The notes beneath the pieces are model-generated. The model did no database searches. It saw only the letters and a program-made list of their open reading frames with translations, and was not told the origin of the DNA. Both the position numbers and the translations under genes were made by a program. Positions 56,501-64,000 of a DNA stretch of 64,000 nucleotides are shown here, piece after piece. Position 1 is the stretch's first letter. Each line of letters starts with the position of its first letter. This DNA comes from Mikania micrantha. Lineage: Eukaryota; Streptophyta; Magnoliopsida; Asterales; Asteraceae. The stretch is from contig CM018682.1 of NCBI GenBank assembly GCA_009363875.1, forward strand, positions 50,289,372 to 50,353,371. Reading direction: 5' to 3'.

Positions 56501-57189
56501 AACTTATGTTAATTACAAAATGATCATGTATAGTCACGAACATTATTGGAGAATATAAATGATGTGATTAGTTGATTTGTTTGTGGATTGATTATCTATG
56601 TTTGATTATGATTACTTGAGATTGATTATGACTGATTGATGATGTGATTATGTGATTGTGTATGTGATTGGTTATCGAATTGATGGATGTGTGTTGGATT
56701 ATCTCATACAGGTATTCATATGGATTTTCTCAAGGAGATCATAAGTCTTACACTCGTTTTAAACAAAGCATTTTATTAAACTATTTTAAAACACCAACTT
56801 TTAAACTTATTTTTCTAAAAACATTTTTTTGAGTATAAAAACTTATGATTACTCACCAACTACTTTTGTAGTTGACACTTGATTTCATACATGTTTCAGG
56901 TGATGGAGACAAGAGAAATGAAGAGAGGATCTCTTCTATTTTGGACATCATCATATAGGCTCTTGGACTTAGTTAATTAACTAAATTTCTGGCGATTAGA
57001 GTTTAGTTAGTTTAACTAATTCTTTTGTGTAATTGATGTAATTGATTCATGATGAACATGATTTTTGTGTAATTATGTTGTTTGCTTAAATGATATATGA
57101 TGATTTGATTTAGAGGCCCGCGAGCTTTTGAACAATCTACACATCCCTCGTGGCATCCCGACGATTCCGCCGCCGGTCGGGGTGTTACA
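53511..57189 (+). repeat. 3' LTR of element C, 3679 bp
   Basis: The same order of features as the 5' LTR: hairpin module 53821-53945, TATA 54661, CGAACC array 55075-55455, donor GT 56104, tandem repeat 56286-56541, acceptor AG 56898-56899, terminus TGTTACA. About ten substitutions and two compensating 1-nt indels separate it from the 5' LTR. Confidence 0.96.
53821..53945 (+). other. Hairpin module in the 3' LTR of C
   Basis: As at 44021, but with the intact lower stem AGGG/CCCT around CAGT-TGCG-ACTG and the bulged A. Confidence 0.7.
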
Positions 57190-57194
57190 TGCTA
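57190..57194 (+). repeat. Target-site duplication of element C, right copy (TGCTA)
   Basis: Identical to 43706-43710. On the minus strand it restores the third-ORF frame of D (DQLS-T-LN as in B). Confidence 0.96.
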
Positions 57195-58706
57195 AGCTGA
57201 TCAGCTACTGACACAGTCATAGTGTATGGATCAGAACGTGTGATAGAAGGGCCAGAGGAAGTAGTAGTAAAAACAGCTGTAGTGGCAATAGATGAGGTCA
57301 CAGGGAGAGTAGAAACACGTGCAGGAGTAGCCCTGGACCTGGTCAGTGAAGAAGTTGTGACTGTTGCAAAAAATGTAGCAGTGGTTGCTGCAACAGAAAC
57401 CGACTCTGACCGTCTGTGTAAAACAAATCTTGCCCTCTTCTGTCTCTTGGCTGGAGGGGAGGAAGTCTCAGCAGCAGTAGATGTAGTGAAAGTACGAGGG
57501 ATAGGATCAAAATGAAACTCTAGAATAAAAGACGGATCCGGATCTCCTCCTCATCTACAAAGGCCTGCTCCCTAGACCTTGTCTCAAGAAAAACTACTTG
57601 AGATCTGAAACATGTAGTCACAACTGCAGGCTCAGTGTCCTCTGAATCAGTGTCATCAGTGGCATCATCATCATCACCTTCAACATGCTCTACCTCAACA
57701 TTCTCCCCTCATCAGCAGAAGTAGTACCACCTCCCACACTAACGTCACCAGCACCAGCATCAACAGTCACACCATCACCAGTACCAACATCAACGTCTCC
57801 AACACCACTAGAACCACCACTAACATTACCATCAGTATCACCATCATCACCATCATCATCTCCTGGAACAATAATGTCCTCTTGATCAGAATCTGAGTCC
57901 TCGTGTCTCCACCTCCTCCCAATAGGTGCAACATAATCAGGATTGAGGAGGTGGCCATATAGAAGACGGGTAGGAGGCTTCCTTTCCTTTCCCCGAAATG
58001 AGAGAACCCTGTTGAGGGTAATATCAGTCATATGATATAGTCTGATGATATCTATGTTGGCCTTGCGTAGATTCGGCACTTGAGCATCGAAGATCATCTG
58101 TAGAAACCTCGGGTATATCAAAAACTTTTTGTCGCCCTTCAGATACACATTCTCCTTCATGTGTGTAAAAGCCATCTCGGAGAAGTTGAACGATATGTTC
58201 AGCAACAAAGCAACCAAGGCACACTAGAGTGTCTCTCTAAGATCATTGAATCCACCACGTCTTCATCCCAGACAGTGAATAAGAACAAGGCATAGATACT
58301 TGAACTGCGGGCAGAGAAAGGCCTTGTTCAACACTCCAGCTTCCAAATCTCCATCGTACTTGCACCTCATGAAAAATCCACGAACCAAATATCTGTCAAG
58401 AGTGATAGGATGATCTGGTGAGTCCTGAAATCCACACACCCGTCTGATGTGCTCAGTAGAGACGACAACATCCTGTCCTCTGACCTTCCCTCTGATAACC
58501 GGAGGCTCTACCTCACAGTCAATGTGAGCTGAGCTTTAGAAATCTCTCTAATGAGATAAGTATGGCACATGAACAGTAGAAATGCATGTGAATATCCTGG
58601 ATCGTCTCAAGAATGTGATGATCTCTGTTAAATGTCGAGAATTCGTCGTGGTAACATCAAGGAGTGCATAGATGTTGTTCTTCGAAAAGCCCTTGTAACC
58701 TGCCAT
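57190..58706 (-). pseudogene. Third ORF of D, N-terminal part
   Basis: Minus strand. The ATG at 58706-58704 begins MAGYKGFSKNNIYALLD, as in B (MAGYKSVPKHNICAHLD). The conserved N-terminal domain is broken by stops near 58548 and 58230. The piece 58217-57690 contains NFSEMAFTHMKENV, KFLIYPRF and GKERKPPTRLLYGHL, then an acidic Gly/Asp/Val repeat. A further frame-shifted stretch runs to VADQLS at the C insertion point. Low-complexity GAT/GAC repeats are visible near 57770-57870. Confidence 0.88.
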
Positions 58707-58735
58707 TCTGAAACACAAAAGAAACAACAAGTCAG
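58707..58735 (-). promoter_or_regulatory. Candidate 3' splice site in front of the third ORF of D
   Basis: The minus strand reads branch word CTGAC (58735-58731), the pyrimidine run TTGTTGTTTCTTTTGTGTTT, CAG (58710-58708), one base, then ATG. Spacing is as in B although the bases differ. Confidence 0.6.
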
Positions 58736-60805
58736 TTCAGTTCAGTAAACAATTTAACAAAATGAAAATTTTAACACACGTGTTCAAATGGTGCGAATGA
58801 ACCAACACCATCCTAATGAGACTCAAGAGAATGTGAAAATTGGCCGAATGAATGGTGCCATCCGAATGACACACGAATGAAGTCATTCGGTTGAACCCAT
58901 TCATTCGCATGAACAGATGGTCCGAATGACCTCATTCGGTCCACCCTTTGATCAAAAGGCTCTCATTCGGTTGAATCCCCTCATTCGGTCGACCCTGTGA
59001 TGGAAATGAACTTCATTCGGTCGATCGAAGAGCCTTCAAATCCCAAACTCCCAAAATCAAAAATCAGACCACAAAAATGATGAGACAATGTTCCGAAAAG
59101 TCCAATTGAAGTTTTAGAACCAGTTTTTAGAGCATCAAAGTTCATTTTCTTAGGTTATTTTATTGGCACAGGTTCGAGCCCTAAAACCCCAAAAATTAGA
59201 ACTGTTATCGTTCAATCTACGGTCAAAATTTAAAGATCTTGATCCCAACAGTACCTGTAACAACCACAATGTGAAATATGATCAGTATAGGTCGGATTGA
59301 TGGTGAAAAATGAAGAAGATGAGCAGGTGTGTGTTTCGGGCGAAAGGAGTTCACACAGTAGGGCGAAAGAGAGACAAAGGATGATAGTGAATCATTCGGC
59401 CGAAAGGCCTCATTAAATAGGGAGACTCATTCGGATTGGAGATCAGCCGAATGAACCTATTCGCATCAGGTGATCAGCCGAATGACCTATTCGCATGACT
59501 CATTCGAGCGAATGAGATTCAGCATCCAAAACACAACTTATTTTCAAATTTAACATTTTGACCATAAAAAAGAGTATCGTTATGAAGATCTGTCTGTTTT
59601 GGTGATAGGTTAAGATGAGATTGAATATCCGAACAAACAAATGATCATTTAAAACAAACTGAAATTGAAAATCTTTTTGTATTTTTCTACCAATCAAACA
59701 ATTGTACAATTAAAACTGAAACAATCAAAACACACATTTTTGTGAGTAGCCTTCCAAGAAAATGACATATACACCAGTTCATATCAAATTAGCATTCAAG
59801 AATGTTATACTTCTGACACATTTCATTTATGAAGAGATTACTGATATACTTGTCCACTTTAAACCTGACATTACTTCATTTCTAAACCAATCAATGATCA
59901 CCCATGTTTTATGACTGGGTTACCCATTATAGTCAACCAATCTAGATCAAAACTAGTTTATAACTCATCTCTGCGTAACTTAATACCTAACATCATAAGT
60001 TCTATAAGGTTCCAATTTATTTTCTTTTTGTATTTTTCTTTTTGCCTTAGTTTCTCAAGTTCAACACATTCTCATGGACGGCTTCAGCTAGGTCTTTACA
60101 AAGATCAACTTGTTCTATCCAAATGGATAGCTTCAACTAGGCTGCAACCCAGTAATATGGCACATGTATGGAATTGAATTTATTTATTTTTTGTATTTTT
60201 CTAGCTTATTTTATTTGAATGGACGACTTTAGCTAGGCTGCAACCGAGCAATATGGCACGTGTACAGAGTCGGATTCATTTTTATTTTGATGTGATTCAA
60301 TCATTCTTATCTGAATGGACGGCTTTAGCTACGTCTTTACAAAGTAATATGGCAAGTGTACAGACTTGAATTCATGAATCATTGGAAACCTCATAAGATC
60401 CTATGATAACAGGTGTATGCCTGATTTTAGTTAGAAGCTGTTTATCCCTTAACTAGTTTTCTAAACTGGATCGCACAATTCAGACATTCAAAGCAATCAC
60501 CAATAGTCTATAAACTTTGTAAAGTTGGCCTATCATTACATCAAATCATAAAACCCATGTACTTTCAGTTTTTGCATTCAAGTTTGCATTTAAGACATGA
60601 CTGGTTAACTCATCACTTTCTCATACAAGACTTTCTCATTTTTACAATTTTTCAAATGTTTTTGGTTTTTCAATTTAACTACGTTTTCTCCCCCTAGAAA
60701 CCTAAAACTGAAAATCTATGTGAGTTTTTGAAAAAATAAAGGAAAAACAACAGAAGTACTAAAAAGTAAAAAGAAAAGAAAAGAAACTAACTAACAAGAT
60801 AATGA
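58736..60805 (-). other. Spacer between pol and third ORF of D
   Basis: No gene. CATTCGG/CCGAATGA words cluster at about 58790-59030 and 59395-59515. Three to four copies of a roughly 85-bp unit with TTTAGCTAGG and AATATGGCACGTGTA lie at about 60070-60370. An internal polypurine tract (minus strand TAGGGGGAGA) is at 60687-60696. Confidence 0.7.
60687..60696 (-). other. Internal polypurine tract downstream of pol, element D
   Basis: The minus strand TAGGGGGAGA after TTTAGGTTTC lies about 110 bp after the pol stop, at the same place as 13685 in B. Confidence 0.6.
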
Positions 60806-62099
60806 TCATTTGTTTGATTCAGATGAAGGAATGACTTCATCTTTTTGAAAAACACCATTAGCTGATAACAGATATAAAAATCTGGGTTTGTCAAACGCTT
60901 TAGTGTAAAGATCAGCTTTCTGGTTATCAGTGTGAATTTTAACAATATCGATTAATTTCTTTTCAAAACAATTGCATATGAAGTGATATTTAATGTCGAT
61001 GTGTTTTGTTTTTGAGTGCTGGACATGATTTTTAGTGACAACAATGGCAGCAGTGTTATCAACAAATATAGGAGTGTTAGAAAATTGTAACCCATAGTCC
61101 GTGAGTTGTTGCTGAATCCAGATGATTTGAGAGCAACAACCAGCAGCTGCAATATATTCTACTTCACATGTAGAAGTAGACACCTGCTTCTTGCACTGCC
61201 AGGTAACTAGGCATTTCCCAAAGAACTGACATCCCGCAGATGTTGACATGAAGTCTCTTTTGCATCCACCATAATTGGAATCACTGTAAGCAGTCAGGTC
61301 AAAGTTATCATCATTAGGGTACCATAAACCTAGATCCGGAGTACCCTTCAGATAACGCAAAATCCTCTTCACAGCAATAAGATGAGAAACTCTTGGCTTT
61401 GACTGATAACGAGCACACAGACAAGTAGCAAACATAATGTCTGGATGAGAAGCTGTGAGATACATAAGAGATCCGGTCATTCCTTGGTACAGAGTGGCAT
61501 CAATTAACTCCCCATTTTCGTCTGGAGTAATCCCGTGATTAACAACAAGTGGGGTACTAGCAGGTTTTGCATCCAACATATTGAACCGGCTCTATAATCC
61601 TGTGATTAACAGCCAGTGGGGTACCAACAGGTTTTGCATCCAACATACTGAATCGGCTTAGAATGTCACCAACGTATTTGGTTTGATGAATAAAATTTCT
61701 TGCCTTAGACTGATCCCCCTGCAATCCCAGAAAAAATTTCATCTCTCCCGTGGAACTCATCTCGAACTTATCTTTCATAACCTTCTCAAAATCTTTGCAC
61801 AGAACATCATTAGTGGATCCAAAGATGATATCATCCACGTAAACTTGCACCAAGAGCAAATCCCCATCCATATCTCTAATGAGTAAAGTGCAGTCAATGA
61901 CATCTCTTCTGAACCCGTTGTTCAGAAGGTGAGTAGACAGTGTCTCGTACGGCGCTCGCGGAGCTTGATGCATATAAGGCCTTGTCTAGCTTGTAGACTT
62001 GGTCATGATGCAATGGATCTTCAAACCCAGGAGGTTGATTGACATACACAACTTCATTAATCACACCATGAAGAAATGCACTCTTAACATCCATACACT
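60806..62099 (-). pseudogene. Pol of D, 3' part (RT palm to RNase H end)
   Basis: Minus strand. It begins inside RT at MDVKSAFLHG, where element E is inserted. A 5-nt deletion near 61966-61976 shifts the frame. The catalytic YVDDIIF is intact near 61830. A 67-nt tandem duplication near 61580-61646 shifts the frame again (two copies of MLDAKP). RNase H, 61579-60806, is open and ends SSESNK as in B. It lacks two residues in the QVSTSTCEVEY region compared with B, and one acidic-motif Ala is Val. Confidence 0.92.
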
Positions 62100-62534
62100 T
62101 GCGGAATCCGTAAACGTGTCGATGTGTGTGTGAGAGTATGAAGAAGACAATGTAAATGATATGAAATCTCATTTCATCAGTATGATTACAAGACTTTTAA
62201 TATGAAGAATGAAATCCAAACTCTCTCTCTCTCTCTAGATTCTAAGAATTTTCTTAATGTTGTGAATAAAGCACTTTACAAAAACAAACACATGCCTATA
62301 TATAGGCAACTAGTATCAATAGTATCGACACTAGTAATGTCAGCAACTAATCATACCGATACTAATAGTATCGACAACACACATGTCGATACTACTAGTA
62401 TCGATGGAACTATCAGCAATCAATACTAGAGAAATTCAATGGAAAATACAAAATACAATTCAAATACATGATCTAGACTTAAAACAATGTCTTAAGTAAT
62501 CATCGAAAGCTGTTGATAAATCCGTGCACTAACA
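62100..62534 (-). repeat. 3' LTR of element E
   Basis: The minus strand starts TGTTAGTGCACGG after AAGGGGGAGTT and ends GATTCCGCA against D pol. An array of ATCGATAC/GTATCGAC palindromic words (62310-62405) lies immediately upstream of CCTATATATAGG (about 62294-62305). A CT-rich microsatellite is on the plus strand at 62221-62236. Confidence 0.8.
62310..62405 (-). promoter_or_regulatory. ATCGATAC palindrome array upstream of TATA in the E LTR
   Basis: Five to six words such as ATCGATACTAGTAGTATCGA and GTCGATACTATTAGTATCG lie within 95 bp, ending next to the TATA-like CCTATATATAGG. Confidence 0.7.
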
Positions 62535-62612
62535 AACTCCCCCTTAGCAACATCTCGGTGATTATTCTCTGATCAGCTCTTTTGAGACAAACAGTAGCTT
62601 CAAGCAAGTATC

Positions 62613-63046
62613 AAAGTTTTAAAATCAGCTTTATATTCTTCCATTTTAGACTTATATTTTAATTAATTTGCTAAATACTGTTTAGCATTATCTTCTAAAC
62701 ATTTGACATCAGCAATCAATGAATGACATACTCAGCCAACATATCCAGTTTGGCTACATATCCACAACATTTCAAACACTTTGGTTTTAGATTAACATTC
62801 TTTATTGATGATAATAGTATCGACACTAGTAATGTCAGCAACTAATCATACCGATACTAATAGTATTGACAACACACATGTCGATACCACTAGTATCGAT
62901 GGAACTCACATCGATAGTATTAGTATCAGCAATCAATACTAGAGAAATTCAATGGAAAATACAAAATACAATTCAAATACATGATCTAGACTAAAAACAA
63001 TTCTTCAGTAATCATCGAAAGCTGCTGATAAATCCGTGCAGTAACA
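62613..63046 (-). repeat. Duplicated LTR segment plus Gag fragment inside element E
   Basis: 62815-63046 matches the 5' half of the E LTR, with an additional TATCGATAGTATTAGTATC word. 62613-62814 matches the F2 gag at about 36088-36305. The segment before each polypurine tract (62547-62612 and 63059-63125) is also duplicated with few differences. Confidence 0.75.
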
Positions 63047-63247
63047 GACTCCCCCTTAGCAACAGCTCGGTGATTATTCTCTGATCAGCTCTTTTGAGAC
63101 AAACAGTAGCTTCCAGCAAGTATCTTATGTCAGATCAAGATCTACAAGTCTCTGAAAATGTTTCTCCTCCTGGTCAAGTATTTGAGCTTTATTTTGAATT
63201 ATTGTAATCAAATAACAATAATAAATCACCCAAAGCTTTTACTAACT

Positions 63248-64000
63248 TTATGTACCAACCGTCTCCTCCTTAGTAATAGCATGGGTGTGAGAATTAACAA
63301 CTATCCAAACCCTCTTTGGTTTGGGCTTCAATATAATTATTTCATTTTCTTGAAACTGGCATTCAGCTTCTTTGTTAATCTCATGATTAATATGATACCT
63401 TCTCTTTCCATCCATACTTGAATCATATATCTGATTATTCCAAGCTGGCTGAAATGATTGAGTATATGATTGAAAGCACATTGTATTTCTTTGTTTATAA
63501 CCACCATAAATTCTGTAGTTATTATGTTTCTCAATTGGAACAAAATATCTTGAATTAAAAACATATGGTTGATAAACTTTTTTAGGCTTCGTCTTTTCAT
63601 TTTGAAAATAATCATTAAAAGCCTTGGTCAATAAGTCAATTAAGTAGACATTCTCTGTCGTTTTCTTGTTGTTCCTTGACTTTCTTGACCTCCTCCTTTT
63701 CCTTTTCTTCGTTTGTTTCTCAAACTCAACAGTTTTGGATATTGACTTGAATACTTCCTTAGAAATATCAACATGATCTTTATCCATCCGCTTTTTCTAG
63801 AGTTTATATTTTTTCTTCAAATCTTCAATTTCTTTCTTCAATCTTGTATTTTCGTCTTTAAACAAATTAAATTCATCACATCTTTTATTTAATCTCATAA
63901 CTTCAGCTTTCAGCTCATCAATCTGATCTTTTAAATCAATAGTACCAATCTTCGATTTAGAATCGTTACACAAGTTGGCAATAGCAATCCAAAGATCTTT
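63248..64000 (-). pseudogene. Gag C-terminal region of element E
   Basis: Minus strand. From the window end the frame encodes a Lys/Glu-rich coiled coil (for example IDLKDQIDELKAEVMRL), interrupted by a TAG at about 63798-63796. A basic region follows (TKKRKRRRSRKSRNNKK), then a Tyr/Asn/Arg-rich tail ending at 63248. It is the Gag type of Sirevirus-like elements, here without the downstream zinc knuckle, protease and rest of pol. A polypurine tract follows after about 190 bp, so pol has been deleted. Confidence 0.65.

Larger units (their letters stand above)
43711..57189 (+). mobile_element. Element C: complete Tekay/Del-type Ty3/gypsy retrotransposon, 13.5 kb
   Basis: Two 3679-bp LTRs (43711-47389 and 53511-57189) start TGTAACATCAC and end GGGGTGTTACA. 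By eye they differ at about ten substitutions and two 1-nt indels, roughly 0.3%, so the insertion is young. Initiator-Met primer site, 1.5-kb leader with three hairpin modules, gag, pol and polypurine tract are all present. Gag-pol carries one in-frame stop (50009-50011) and damaged motifs, so autonomy is doubtful. Confidence 0.97.
41405..62099 (-). mobile_element. Element D: diverged relative of B, minus strand, interrupted by element C
   Basis: On the minus strand: pol end (62099-60806), spacer, third ORF (58706-57190, then 43710-42030), polypurine tract, 3' LTR (42007 to about 41405). C sits inside the third ORF with a perfect TGCTA duplication. The 5' part of D lies beyond element E, outside the window. 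Motifs (CATTCGGCCGAATG, AGGTCCAAGGGGGAGT) and all ORFs match B, but many stops and frameshifts show a much older copy. Confidence 0.88.
62100..64000 (-). mobile_element. Element E: rearranged copia element, minus strand, continues past the window
   Basis: From the window end downward: Gag coiled-coil and tail (64000-63248), a polypurine tract, a partial LTR (63046-62815), a Gag fragment (about 62814-62613), a second copy of the sequence before the tract, a second polypurine tract, and a complete LTR (62534-62100) abutting the pol of D. This arrangement is not a normal element and points to recombination or template switching. Confidence 0.75.

Noticed and set aside
63158..63421. Plus-strand ORF near the window end
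   Set aside because: Antisense to the Gag tail of E, hydrophobic by chance composition.

Overview
This window is plant nuclear DNA made almost entirely of nested LTR retrotransposons. I see no host gene, rRNA gene, tRNA gene or prokaryotic feature. The initiator-Met tRNA primer sites, the Ty1/copia elements of the Sirevirus type carrying a large extra ORF, and the Ty3/gypsy chromoviruses (Tekay/Del type) with 3.7-4.2 kb LTRs indicate a eudicot. An Asteraceae-like genome is my guess from the look of the extra ORF, not something the sequence proves.

Left block (1-24871): a decayed Tekay-type gypsy element, called A here, on the + strand. Its left LTR is cut by the window edge. Its gag-pol starts abruptly at the LTR end, has an in-frame stop, and is split inside integrase by a complete young Sirevirus-like copia element, B (6054-19874). 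B has two 647-bp LTRs that differ at one position and a perfect 5-bp target duplication (CGAAC). It carries intact gag, pol with one premature stop, and an intact 1173-residue third ORF.

Middle block (24872-43710): a mosaic of old fragments. These are a gypsy RT scrap (-), the 3' half of a copia element G (+), two copia relics F1 and F2 (-), a chromovirus relic H (-), and the 3' end of D, a diverged relative of B (-).

Right block (43711-64000): a complete Tekay-type gypsy element C (43711-57189, +) with 3679-bp LTRs, about 0.3% LTR divergence and a perfect TGCTA target duplication. It sits inside the third ORF of D. The rest of D (third-ORF start, spacer and pol end) follows to 62099, where D is cut by E, a rearranged copia element (-).

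The most notable signals are non-coding. (1) A hairpin module of about 105-125 nt recurs in the gypsy LTRs and three times in the leader of C. Its arms change sequence but keep pairing. (2) The pol ORF and third ORF of B, the third ORF of D and gag of C each start directly after a good 3' splice-site consensus. The three gypsy LTR versions also share a donor/acceptor pair. (3) In five copia families a family-specific CG-containing repeat array lies just upstream of the LTR TATA box. The motif turns over while its position is kept, and some motifs are shared with gypsy LTRs. (4) An internal polypurine tract follows pol in B and D.

How the parts work: Gag proteins package the element RNA; Pol (protease, RT, RNase H, integrase) copies and integrates it; the LTRs supply promoter and terminator; primer sites and polypurine tracts start the two DNA strands. 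Judged by intact ORFs, only B and C are close to functional, and each carries at least one disabling change.
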